Below, in pieces: positions 24,540 to 32,639 of a stretch of 55,283 bases of DNA. The notes under the pieces are model-generated. The model did no database searches, was not told where the DNA came from, and was given only the letters and a program-made list of their open reading frames with translations. The stretch is taken from contig JAFGJX010000042.1 of the NCBI GenBank assembly GCA_016928865.1, positions 1 to 55,283 on the forward strand. The letters are read 5' to 3'. Numbering within the stretch: the stretch's first letter is position 1; the number at the start of each line of letters is the position of its first letter. This DNA is from Spirochaetota bacterium (GTDB lineage Bacteria > Spirochaetota > UBA4802 > UBA5550). Position numbers and translations under genes: made by a program.

Positions 24540-26651
24540 TTAATGTAAAGTTAAAAATCTCACCCGCTTTTTTACCTTTCCTCCGGGGTTCTGTCCCGTG
24601 TCCGGCGGGGAAAGGGCCCCATACAGACGGCGGAGGCCGTCTTCCGGTCCCGGACGAACCATCTCGTCAATGACCAGGTCGACACCGTCGGTTTCAAGAA
24701 GCGTAAAGAAACGCCTGATGTACCCGCGCAGCCTGAAACCGCCCGTCAGGCAGCAGCGGCTGACCGGCAACCGCCGCAACAGGCGCGAGCAGGCTGACAC
24801 GTCTTCATAATCGGCATGAGGGAGATGCAGATCGATATCGCGGCAGGAGACAGAAGCGATTTCACCGAGCAGACGATCCGTAAGGTGTCTTCCCGGATAT
24901 CGGCCGATGATGGAGAGTGTCGCGCCGTTTTTCACCAGAAGAAGCGTTCCGCGATCGTGACGGACCTCTGTGACCGAATCCGTGACGGCCGCCATGGGAC
25001 CGCCCAGCGAAAGCCATGCAGTCAGCACTGCCGCAAGTATCGAAAGAGAGACCGGCCTTATTCCCCTGAAGGGCGGAAGCAGCGGCGCAACGAGCAGGAC
25101 GAACGCAACCGCCAGCAGAGGCCCCGGCGCATCGACGTAATAATGCCCGCCGAGCCCGGACATAAAACAGACGATGCGTCCTGCCAGCCAGTAAACAGCG
25201 TCCGACATACCGGCAACCCATGCGGCGACAACAGGAACGAACGATAGTGCGTTCGCCGCGATGGAAAGGACCAGGAGAAATGACATGAGAGGCACCACGA
25301 CGATGTTTGAAACGAGTCCCGCAAGGTTTAGCTCGTTCATGCGGAAAAGAAGCACCGGGAGCACCAGGAGCTGGGCCGACAATGTCAGGGCGATCGGATT
25401 CGCGGCGATGGCCGGCAGCCACGAGATCGCCTTGCGGTACCGGGCGTGAAAAAGGAGAATGCCCATGGTGGCGCCGTAGCTGAGCTGGAACCCGAGCCCG
25501 AAGATTTCCCCCGGGAACAGGAGCAGTACGACCGCCGCGGAAAGAAAGAGGGCATTGTAAATATTCGTCTCACGCCCGACGATGCGCTGCACCGCAAACG
25601 TGCAGAACATTAGGCATGAGCGGAGGAGGGATACGGGCATATCGGTGATTGAGAGATAGGCAAGGACAGTCAGGACCGCGGCGATCATAGCAATCCTCCT
25701 GTTCACCCGCGCAAGCCCCAGCAGGAATACCGGGATCGCGGCCACAACCCCGACATGCAGACCTCCGGCCGAGAGTATATGAAACACTCCGGCCCTCTTG
25801 AAGTCGTTCATCGTCAGCTTGTCGATGTAGTCCTGGTTGCCAAAATAGAGCGCCTTCACCATGGCGGCCGTTTTTCTCTTGAACAGGGCGTCGCAGTTTT
25901 GCGCCAGAAGTTCCCGGACCTTTTCCCTGTTGGAGGTCTCGTCCCGTACCACCGTAACCGGCGCGCCATCGAGATAAAAAATATACCGGACCCCTCTCAT
26001 GAGCATCATCAACGTCCCGCGCGAGCTGCCCGCGCCCTTCTGATCCACGACAACCGGCTTGCCTGTGAACCGTATGGTGTCGCCGGCGCCGAAGCTCCCG
26101 CCGCTTGCTCGCACAACACCCCTGTGCCGCTGTGCCGGGCCATCTGAACCGTCGCCGGAGAAGTCAGCATTGTGAAACCGGATAACAGCTTCCCGGTAAT
26201 AGCGTTTATTTACGACATTCTCAACCGTGGCGATCCACACACTCCGACCCAGCGACGGCATATCCGGCGACAGCATTCCGTCGACGCGCCATGCTACATA
26301 TATCGAGCAGAAGGCGGCCAGGAAAAGAAGCAGCGCCATGCGGGCGCCGCGTCCTGAAATGCGAAAGAACCCGGTTCGCCCGGCACCTGACGGCCCAACC
26401 CTGAGCGCGTTCCGGTAGACGATGGGAAGCGAAATAACGGCCAGGAGAAGCAGAGCAGAACCGCACAAGAACAGCATGCCATCGACGGCATGCGCGCACG
26501 CGAAAAGGATTGCCGCGCTTACGGAAAGAACAATAAATAATGAAGGCATAAAAATTTTGCGGACGGCCGGTATTTTTGCACACTCGGACAGGAACCTGTC
26601 CAGTGAATGGATACAACGGCATACCTGCCGCGAAAAGGAATGAGGGAACAA
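24540..26651 (-). CDS. comEC: ComEC/Rec2-family DNA-transport membrane protein
   Basis: 703 residues. Start TTG at 26651 with GGAGG 5 bases upstream. N-terminal membrane helices, an OB-like extracytoplasmic domain (DUF4131 region, about 140-240), then the polytopic Competence domain (NDFKRAGVFHILSAGGLHVGVVAAIPVF; MPVSLLRSCLMF; GFQLSYGATMGILLF; PVVLPLMSFLLVLSI-type segment). ComEC forms the inner-membrane channel for DNA uptake. The C-terminal about 170 residues sit where the metallo-beta-lactamase domain normally is, but the HxHxDH motif is absent; LHLPHADYEDVSACSRLL stands in its place. The nuclease-like part looks degenerate. A prepilin peptidase is at 50321, the other hint of pilus/competence functions. 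Confidence 0.87.
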   Translation of the reverse strand: MFPHSFSRQVCRCIHSLDRFLSECAKIPAVRKIFMPSLFIVLSVSAAILFACAHAVDGMLFLCGSALLLLAVISLPIVYRNALRVGPSGAGRTGFFRISGRGARMALLLFLAAFCSIYVAWRVDGMLSPDMPSLGRSVWIATVENVVNKRYYREAVIRFHNADFSGDGSDGPAQRHRGVVRASGGSFGAGDTIRFTGKPVVVDQKGAGSSRGTLMMLMRGVRYIFYLDGAPVTVVRDETSNREKVRELLAQNCDALFKRKTAAMVKALYFGNQDYIDKLTMNDFKRAGVFHILSAGGLHVGVVAAIPVFLLGLARVNRRIAMIAAVLTVLAYLSITDMPVSLLRSCLMFCTFAVQRIVGRETNIYNALFLSAAVVLLLFPGEIFGLGFQLSYGATMGILLFHARYRKAISWLPAIAANPIALTLSAQLLVLPVLLFRMNELNLAGLVSNIVVVPLMSFLLVLSIAANALSFVPVVAAWVAGMSDAVYWLAGRIVCFMSGLGGHYYVDAPGPLLAVAFVLLVAPLLPPFRGIRPVSLSILAAVLTAWLSLGGPMAAVTDSVTEVRHDRGTLLLVKNGATLSIIGRYPGRHLTDRLLGEIASVSCRDIDLHLPHADYEDVSACSRLLRRLPVSRCCLTGGFRLRGYIRRFFTLLETDGVDLVIDEMVRPGPEDGLRRLYGALSPPDTGQNPGGKVKKRVRFLTLH

Positions 26652-26682
26652 GGGAACCTCCAGTTTTGCTTATCGAGGCCCC

Positions 26683-27252
26683 TTAAATCCTCCCTACTTT
26701 GAAGATAAATCCAAGGTCAGCCCCGTACGACATTTTTTCGCCTTCGTCACCCCAGCCGTACCAGCCATACATAAATGACCCCTCGATGAATAGTTTCGTG
26801 TCAAAGGTCGTATTGAACAGGATGGCGAGGGGCGCCCGTATGCCCGCGCCACCGTTGAACTTCCTGTTGGCCGGCGGCGATTCAATATAAATGCCCACGC
26901 CCGGCGCAAGGATTGCAACGGACCCGAGCGGTATTCCGATCCTGCCGGAAATCGTACAGTACAGATGATGCAGCTCGCCCTCATCCTTATATGAATTGAA
27001 ACGATACTGAAGGGTAACGTCGCCCAGCAGCCATTTTGAAATCACCCATATCGAAAGGCCGCTGTTTACATAATAGCCGGATAAAACATTCTCGCGATAC
27101 AGGTGCTGCCAGTCAGTATACACGAGCCTGTTCATGCCGATGCCGACAACCGGTCCCAGGTATGTATAAACAGGCTCCCGTTCAAGGGCAGCCGCTCCCA
27201 GCGGCGCACAGCAGAACGCTGCCGACAGAATTATCTTTATAAAGACTGACAA
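26683..27252 (-). CDS. exported beta-barrel-like protein
   Basis: 189 residues starting at a TTG 5 bases after the LolA stop; no strong ribosome site, so coupling to LolA is likely. Signal peptide (IKIILSAAFCCAPLGAAA), then alternating hydrophobic/polar strands rich in Gly, Tyr and Trp (YTYLGPVVGIGMNRLVY; GLSIWVISKWLLGDVTLQYRF; GSVAILAPGVGIYIE; FIEGSFMYGWYGWGDEGEKMSYGADLGFIF), typical of a small outer-membrane barrel. No family recognised. Confidence 0.65.
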   Translation of the reverse strand: MSVFIKIILSAAFCCAPLGAAALEREPVYTYLGPVVGIGMNRLVYTDWQHLYRENVLSGYYVNSGLSIWVISKWLLGDVTLQYRFNSYKDEGELHHLYCTISGRIGIPLGSVAILAPGVGIYIESPPANRKFNGGAGIRAPLAILFNTTFDTKLFIEGSFMYGWYGWGDEGEKMSYGADLGFIFKVGRI

Positions 27253-27257
27253 TTTCT

Positions 27258-27866
27258 TTATCGCACGTTAACAGGATTATTCACAATTTTAACGCCTTTT
27301 GGCACCTTGAAATTGAAGAGGTCCGGGTTAACGTCGGCCTCGGTGCTCGCATCTATAATCGAGAAACTCATGATCCTCCCATCTTCCCGCTTGAGAATCG
27401 CTCCCTTGATAAAAAATGTCTTGTCAACGCTCAGGATTATCTCGCGGTAGGTCCGCGCGTCATTCTTGAGCTTAATGGTGTAGCCCGTATCCCCCTCCGA
27501 GGCGATTCCTTCGTAACCGGCCACGAGCCAGGCGATGCCGCCGGAGGTCGTTCCCTGTTCAAGCTCCTGGGTCCCGCATATTCCGGCGCCCGGACTGTAG
27601 ATCCAGAGCGTCCTGCCGTTCGACACCAGTATTTTATTCACCGGGCTGGTGAATTTTACATAGATCTTATCCGGTCCGAGATACTTGAAACTCCCGGAAT
27701 AGGACTGCCCGTCAAGAGAGGTCCAGGATATAACCCCGGTCATTTTCTCCAGGCGGTACATCCTTCCGCGGAATTGCTCCACCGCCTCATCTCCCGTCAG
27801 GGAAAAAAGGGCTGGCGAGCAGAATAGTATGGCTACAATGCCGGCTGTAATATTGAATCGTCTCAT
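27258..27866 (-). CDS. lolA: LolA-family outer-membrane lipoprotein carrier
   Basis: 202 residues from the ATG at 27866 with AAGGA 8 bases upstream. Signal peptide ITAGIVAILFCSPALFSL. The mature part follows the LolA/LolB fold: EQFRGRMYRLEKMTGVISWT, GSFKYLGPDKIYVKFTSPVNKILVSNGRTLWIYSP, and a C-terminal IIDASTEADVNPDLFNFKVPKGVKIV, which matches the LolA end. It ferries lipoproteins through the periplasm. Neighbours include several lipoprotein and barrel genes; the downstream barrel-like gene is probably co-transcribed. Confidence 0.82.
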   Translation of the reverse strand: MRRFNITAGIVAILFCSPALFSLTGDEAVEQFRGRMYRLEKMTGVISWTSLDGQSYSGSFKYLGPDKIYVKFTSPVNKILVSNGRTLWIYSPGAGICGTQELEQGTTSGGIAWLVAGYEGIASEGDTGYTIKLKNDARTYREIILSVDKTFFIKGAILKREDGRIMSFSIIDASTEADVNPDLFNFKVPKGVKIVNNPVNVR

Positions 27867-28032
27867 CAGAGTGTCCTTCGTATGGTATAACGAACGGGGA
27901 TACGCTACCATAAAATTTTTTTTAGAAATACAGGCTAGATACTGGATTTATTTATTTCAACAAATTTTTGCCCATAGGATAATAATACACGATATTTGCA
28001 CTCGGAAAGCATGGAGCCGGGAAGTCCCATAA

Positions 28033-28046
28033 CCGATAGTTATCGG
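28033..28046 (-). repeat. CCGATAACTATCGG palindrome, intergenic
   Basis: Exact 14-base copy in reverse orientation (plus strand CCGATAGTTATCGG), 52 bases before the multi-hairpin element. Confidence 0.8.
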
Positions 28047-28084
28047 TATGTCTCCATGGCCGGAGTAAAACCAGACCCATCATC

Positions 28085-28242
28085 TAACAGTTTCCTGAAA
28101 AACTCCCTCCATGGAGTATTTCAGATACGGTTTTGAGAAGTGAATTCTCAAAACCGTACATTTTATCTCGGCTGATGCCTCAAAAAATGGCGGTACTTCC
28201 TGTACCGCATTATCAGTTTGCTGTTTTTCAGCAAACTGATAA
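28085..28242 (-). ncRNA. multi-hairpin element A, possible CsrA-binding RNA
   Basis: On the minus strand, consecutive hairpins: TTATCAGTTTGCTG stem with A5 loop (28210-28242), GCGGTAC-AGGAA-GTACCGC (28190-28208), an A/T-rich arm (28160-28188), GGTTTTGAGAA 11-base stem (28129-28155), and ACTCC-ATGGAG-GGAGT followed by TTTT (28102-28117), which looks like an intrinsic terminator. It is homologous to the element at 35123-35335, with stem changes that keep pairing (TTAT/ATAA against TTAG/CTAA). Loops AGGAA and ATGGA fit the ANGGA signature of CsrA/RsmA sites. Transcription is not shown; it could instead be a dispersed DNA repeat. Confidence 0.55.
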
Positions 28243-28373
28243 ACTTTGGCCTGCAGTGTGACAGGCCACTGCAAATCAAGGCTGAACGGCCGAGGACGTT
28301 TTTAGGCTTCCGGACTTAAATTTGTGCCACAGGCCGTTAAGACTGTTTGCGGGGACAAATGTAACTTCCTGAA

Positions 28374-28458
28374 CCGATAGTTATCGGTAAAAATAAGGGG
28401 TCAGAGCAACTTTCACCGATAGTTATCGGTGTTATACAATCCGGGGGTCAGAGTAAAC
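28374..28458 (+). repeat. composite repeat: palindrome / GGGGTCAGAGCAA / palindrome / GGGGGTCAGAGTAAAC
   Basis: CCGATAGTTATCGG at 28374-28387 and 28416-28429, both exact, alternate with GGGGTCAGAGCAA (28397-28409) and GGGGGTCAGAGTAAAC (28443-28458). The regular alternation repeats that of 9968-10034. It lies about 60 bases before the TPR gene. Confidence 0.8.
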
Positions 28459-28518
28459 AATATTATACTTGAAATAATCTGATATCGGGGGCATCATGAA
28501 GCAAAAGGAGGAGGTTAC

Positions 28519-29253
28519 ATGCCAAAAAAGCGGATCAATATCCGGAATTATCTGGTTTTTATCCTCATCGCCGGTGCCGCAGCATATTCCTACTTCCACA
28601 GCCAGGAAGTCTACTCCTGGTATATGCGGACCTATTATGAAAAAATACGCGGCATAAGCCCGGATATGCAGATACGCGAGGCCCGTAAGATGCTCAGTGC
28701 AGGGGAGTACGAAAAGCTGGCAGTATACCTGAAACCTCTGATCATGGCCTATCCGGAAAACCGGGAGCTGAAAACGCTGGAGGGCCTGACCCTTATCAGG
28801 CAGGGCAACCCAGGCGAGGGTGCCGACATCATCCTCACCGCAACGGAAGACGGACGACTGACTGAACCGCTACTGGCGGAGACAACGACCGCCCTGTTTG
28901 AAAAAAAGATGTTTCGCGATATCACAAACCTGTTCAGGAAAAACACACCGGGCAACAACCCCGGACTCCTGTACATGCTCGGGGTCTCGCTCTTTGAAAC
29001 AGGCAGCCACGCAAAGGCGGTCACGCATCTCAAGCGCTCCTATGATCGTGGCAGGAACGGCTCAGAGGCCAGCCATTACCTCGGCAGGGCGTATGTCCTG
29101 ACCGGCGATACACGCGCCGCGCTGCCCTATCTCGAACGCGCGCACAGGCTGGACAGGGTAGACCCTGACATCGGGACCTCGCTTGCCGACGCGTACCGGA
29201 AGCTCGGCCGTATTGACGACGCGGCGAAAATCATGCGATCGATCCACAGATGA
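28519..29253 (+). CDS. membrane-anchored TPR protein
   Basis: 244 residues with AAAAGGAGGAGG before the ATG. One N-terminal transmembrane helix (LVFILIAGAAAYSYFHSQ), then TPR units: LLYMLGVSLFETGSHAKAVTHLKRS, ASHYLGRAYVLTGDTRAALPYLERA, IGTSLADAYRKLGRIDDAAKIM. Probably an inner-membrane-anchored scaffold facing the periplasm. It starts just after the repeat cluster and may be transcribed from within it. Function unassigned. Confidence 0.78.
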   Translation: MPKKRINIRNYLVFILIAGAAAYSYFHSQEVYSWYMRTYYEKIRGISPDMQIREARKMLSAGEYEKLAVYLKPLIMAYPENRELKTLEGLTLIRQGNPGEGADIILTATEDGRLTEPLLAETTTALFEKKMFRDITNLFRKNTPGNNPGLLYMLGVSLFETGSHAKAVTHLKRSYDRGRNGSEASHYLGRAYVLTGDTRAALPYLERAHRLDRVDPDIGTSLADAYRKLGRIDDAAKIMRSIHR

Positions 29254-29275
29254 GCTGAACACGCCAGCACGCTCC

Positions 29276-30601
29276 CTACATCACCTTCATCGAAACGCTC
29301 GCACCCCAGGTCCAGGCGGTCCTGTTCAGCTTGATCGAATTGAACAGCATGCGGTCTGTGATATAAAAATAATAGGCCGCGCCCGTTTCGATAACGACCC
29401 CGCCGCTCTTCGCCTTGAGGCCCGCGCCGTAGCCTATCCGAAACAGGTCAGGCTCGAGCGGATTTTGCGCCCGGGGATATTTCTCCTGCGTGCTGATGGA
29501 GAGCCCGGTGCCGGGCACGAATCCTGAAAACTCGAGCTCCATGCCGATGCCGAAGCTGTGCCGGTTCCGGTGCTTGTAGTTCTGCGCGTTCCCGGCGGCA
29601 ATCAGGGGAAGCGCTGACCATGCCGACGCGCTGCGCGCAATCAAGGCCCAGTCCAGAAATCCCGCTTCGTGATCCCGCGCAAGGATGTTTCTCGTCCCGT
29701 AATTCCTCTCCCCGGTAAAATCCACCTGGTAGGAAAGCTGGAACGATGCCTTGCTCCTGGTCATGATGTTCACGCCGATCATGAGGCTGTCAGGATAGCG
29801 CTGTTCCATGATCTGAGTATAATTGTATTTCACGTTTTTCTCTTTTCCACGGGCAATGACCTCCGTGGAATAGAGCGCAGTCACAACAAAACCATCCGGC
29901 TTTCCGACCATAACCCCGGCAAACCCGGACCAGCCGAGGGCGCTCTTTTCGATCTTGTCGATGGTGCCGCCCTTGAGCACCCCCGCCGATCTGAATGAAT
30001 CATAATAGCTGCACGAGATGCCCCCGGTAAGCGCAACTGAATCGGTCAGGGCGAAGGCGCCGCCCAGCCTCCCCTGGAGCCAGTACCGCCTGCCCGTGAC
30101 ATAAGCGATACCCGGCAGTGTCAGCGGCCCCAGGCTCACCGTAAGCCCCGCGTTACCGAGCGCGGCCATCTGGATCGGGTCAAGGTCGAGCGCGAAATAG
30201 CTGATCAGCGGCATTCCCCCGAGGGGTCTGCGATACTCCATCGACTCAAGGCCCTCGGGCATGTTCAGGGAGATGAAAAAAGCCCCTTTCCCCGTCTTGT
30301 ACGCCACGGCCGCATTGGGCATGAACCAAGAACCTTCATTATCTTCTCCGCCGCTGAAGGCCATTTCGTACGCGGTCGTTTTCGTCATGAGCTGGTACCC
30401 GACGTCTATATACAGGCCGTCCTTCAGCCACGCGAGGCCGACGGGGTTGAAGTAGGCTGCGTCAATTGAGGCCACAACCGCCGCCCTGCTCTGCGTTCTC
30501 GTGTATGAGACCGAGGGGTTGATGCCTCCGGCCAGCAGCGCATCCGCTCCGCATGCGGCCATGATTGCAACCAGAAGTATTTTTACAGTAAATTTTTTCA
30601 T
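29276..30601 (-). CDS. OmpP1/FadL-family outer membrane porin (first paralog)
   Basis: 441 residues from the ATG at 30601, which gives a normal signal peptide (KILLVAIMAACGADALLAGG). FadL-like features: an N-terminal plug with AAVVASIDAAYFNPVGLAWL (the Asn-Pro-x-Gly-Leu pattern), MPNAAVAYKTGKGAFFISLNMP, then alternating barrel strands ending in an aromatic-rich C-terminus. These porins take hydrophobic compounds such as long-chain fatty acids across the outer membrane. It shares clear stretches with the gene at 30778-32025 (YSTEVIARG, YPRAQNPLEPDLFRIGYGAG, ITDRMLFNSIKLN), so the two are tandem duplicates. Confidence 0.85.
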   Translation of the reverse strand: MKKFTVKILLVAIMAACGADALLAGGINPSVSYTRTQSRAAVVASIDAAYFNPVGLAWLKDGLYIDVGYQLMTKTTAYEMAFSGGEDNEGSWFMPNAAVAYKTGKGAFFISLNMPEGLESMEYRRPLGGMPLISYFALDLDPIQMAALGNAGLTVSLGPLTLPGIAYVTGRRYWLQGRLGGAFALTDSVALTGGISCSYYDSFRSAGVLKGGTIDKIEKSALGWSGFAGVMVGKPDGFVVTALYSTEVIARGKEKNVKYNYTQIMEQRYPDSLMIGVNIMTRSKASFQLSYQVDFTGERNYGTRNILARDHEAGFLDWALIARSASAWSALPLIAAGNAQNYKHRNRHSFGIGMELEFSGFVPGTGLSISTQEKYPRAQNPLEPDLFRIGYGAGLKAKSGGVVIETGAAYYFYITDRMLFNSIKLNRTAWTWGASVSMKVM

Positions 30602-30722
30602 GATGCCCGCCATAATCCGCACTACTATTGATCAGAATGACTCTCTCCACTATGACAGGTTGACACCTCAATGCAATCTCATTTTTTATCAGAACCATGA
30701 ATTATTTTTTTGATGGCTGAAT

Positions 30723-30752
30723 AAAAAAGGCCGTCCTTTTGGGACGGCCCCT
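30723..30752 (-). terminator. intrinsic terminator after the second FadL gene
   Basis: GGCCGTCC/GGACGGCC stem with a short T-rich loop; read on the minus strand it is followed by TTTTTTATT. It lies 26 bases beyond the stop at 30778. Confidence 0.8.
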
Positions 30753-30777
30753 TGAAAATACAGGATTGAAAATGATG

Positions 30778-32025
30778 TTACATAACCTTTGCGGTCAGGC
30801 TGATTGCGCCCTGCCATACGCTCTTGTTCATCTTGACCAGGCCCAGCATCATGTGATCGGTGAAATAGGTGTATTTGGCGCCGCCGATCTGAATGGAGAA
30901 ATTATCAGTCGGCATGATTTTCATACCGAGGCCCACGCCTATGTTTTTCAGCTCCGGATCAAAGGGGATCTGCGCCCGGGGATAGCAGTCCTGCGTCTCA
31001 TAGGAAAGTCCGAGGCTCAGCATCAGCATCTTGTGGACCTTCAGCTCGCCGCCGAGCCCAACTTTGTGATTCATCCTGCCCTTGTAATCCTGGGTATTGC
31101 CGCCAGTTATCAACGTTGAAGTTGTCAAACCGACGCCGGCATAGGCGAAATCTCTAACCAGTGATGCCGTAGGGGTGCTGGCGCCATAATTTTTTTGATT
31201 GGAGAAATTCAACTGGTATGACGCCTGGATCGAGAGCGTCTCGGTCGGCTTGATATTTATGCCGATGAGCAGATAATCCGGCAGCCTTGCTTCATCGATA
31301 TGGCTGTAATGGGTCTTCAGGTCCCTGGTTGTGCCACGGGCAATAACCTCGGTTGAATAGAGAGCCGTAATGCTGAGCTCTTTCATCGGGGTTATCATGA
31401 TGCCGCCTGCTCCCGAAAAAGCACCCGCAGATGTTTTTTCCTTCGAAATCGTGCCGAGTCCGACATAGCCAACAGCCATTTCATACGAATACATGCTGTA
31501 CTTCACGCAGCCGGTTACCGCAAGCCATTCGGTAAAAGCGAACGAGCCGCCCATGGATCCCTGGATCCAGAAGCTGGAGGCCTTGAGCTTGCTCGGCAGC
31601 AGTGGGAGCCCCAGGCCGGCGACCTCGGTGAGCAGGGTCCCGATCCCAAAGATATTCCGATACATGAGAGTTCCGCCGCCCGCCGGAATATGCATTTCCA
31701 AGAAAATGGCAGCCTTGTCCTTTTTCCATACAAGGGCCAGGTTCGGCATGATATATGACGGGGTAGCATCATGATAGTTGGCCGCGATGAACTTGTGCAT
31801 GTAGCGTTTAGCGCCCATCTGGTTCCCAATTTCGATATACATCCCATCATCCATTTTGACAAGGCCTACCGCGTTGTAATAGACTGCGTCCGGTGCGTCA
31901 ATGGTTGCAGCGCGCGCCATCATCCTTGCGAAGCTCGGATCATGGCTGTAGTTATAGGCATAGAGACTGCCAGCCATGAAGACAGAGGTCAGAAGAACAG
32001 ACCCCAGTGCGAATAATTTTTTCAT
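30778..32025 (-). CDS. OmpP1/FadL-family outer membrane porin (second paralog)
   Basis: 415 residues from the ATG at 32025, fixed by AAGGAGGA 8 bases upstream and a clean signal peptide (LFALGSVLLTSVFMAGSLYA). The plug segment has ATIDAPDAVYYNAVGLVKM. Barrel strands share YSTEVIARGTTRDLKTHYSHI, IGINIKPTETLSIQASYQLNFS and ETQDCYPRAQIPFDPELKNIG with the neighbour at 29276. A strong terminator follows, so it is transcribed separately from the downstream paralog. Uptake of hydrophobic substrates is the expected role. Confidence 0.87.
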   Translation of the reverse strand: MKKLFALGSVLLTSVFMAGSLYAYNYSHDPSFARMMARAATIDAPDAVYYNAVGLVKMDDGMYIEIGNQMGAKRYMHKFIAANYHDATPSYIMPNLALVWKKDKAAIFLEMHIPAGGGTLMYRNIFGIGTLLTEVAGLGLPLLPSKLKASSFWIQGSMGGSFAFTEWLAVTGCVKYSMYSYEMAVGYVGLGTISKEKTSAGAFSGAGGIMITPMKELSITALYSTEVIARGTTRDLKTHYSHIDEARLPDYLLIGINIKPTETLSIQASYQLNFSNQKNYGASTPTASLVRDFAYAGVGLTTSTLITGGNTQDYKGRMNHKVGLGGELKVHKMLMLSLGLSYETQDCYPRAQIPFDPELKNIGVGLGMKIMPTDNFSIQIGGAKYTYFTDHMMLGLVKMNKSVWQGAISLTAKVM

Positions 32026-32639
32026 AAAGTCCTCCTTAAAACAGTTTAACAAGTTGTTTAACATTAAAAAGTAAAGACAGATGAAAAATGAAGCGTTAAA
32101 TTTTCTCAGATGTACATCGCATTTGCTACGATACCTGAATACGCCGGCGCCGACCCGTTGCGGATGCATGCCATTGCATCCAGGCTTTATAAGCTAATTT
32201 AGTTATAAAGTTGATATTATGTCAATAGATTTTCAACAAAACCTGATAATATTTTGCAGCTTGTTGCATAACAGCTTCCGCTGCATTAAATTTTTAACAC
32301 CCAGTAAAATATGACACGATGTACAATTACATGCCCGAAGAGAAAGCGCGAGGCTGCGCCACGCCGCCGCGGCATTGCCCCTGCGATGATCACATCCTGC
32401 ACACGGCACCTGGCAATCTAACCAATGATAGGCGCATTTCCGTCGCGCGTTCCCAGCTGGCGCAAGCGGGGCTCCCCGACGCCTTGCCGGGCGGCGGCCG
32501 TTCCCGCATGCAGGATATCACCAGCCGGCAAATGGCCTCAAACAAAAAAATGGCTTGCTTTTTATCAAAAAAAAGGGGAATATCGGGCAAACGGCACAGT
32601 ATCATAAAAACTTTCGATGATGCGGGGACCAACCGGCCT
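32026..32639. other. divergent intergenic region
   Basis: About 610 bases if the GAF-PP2C start at 32640 is right. The first half is AT-rich and should hold both promoters; no consensus pair is certain. The second half (32319-32639) is open in the GAF-PP2C frame but has no domain-like sequence. Confidence 0.4.

Larger units (their letters stand above)
27867..28518. other. gene-free repeat-rich divergent intergenic region
   Basis: Between lolA (minus) and a TPR gene (plus). It holds an AT-rich lolA-proximal part, one CCGATAGTTATCGG (28033), a small hairpin CTCCATGGCCGGAG (28052-28065), the multi-hairpin element (28085-28242), another hairpin GGCCTG/CAGGCC (28248-28267) and the composite repeat (28374-28458). 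No coding sequence is convincing. Confidence 0.7.

Noticed and set aside
28080..28274. 64-codon minus-strand open frame in element A
   Set aside because: Consists entirely of the hairpin repeat; stem conservation, not codon pattern, explains the likeness to the 35 kb copy.
27867..28518. CRISPR array
   Set aside because: Repeats here are of two kinds, 13-16 bases, irregularly spaced, with no constant-length spacers and no cas genes.
32319..32639. Longer N-terminus of the GAF-PP2C protein
   Set aside because: The frame is open but the peptide is Pro/Arg/Cys-rich without domain character, and a start at 32640 with GGGGA upstream fits better. Not fully excluded.
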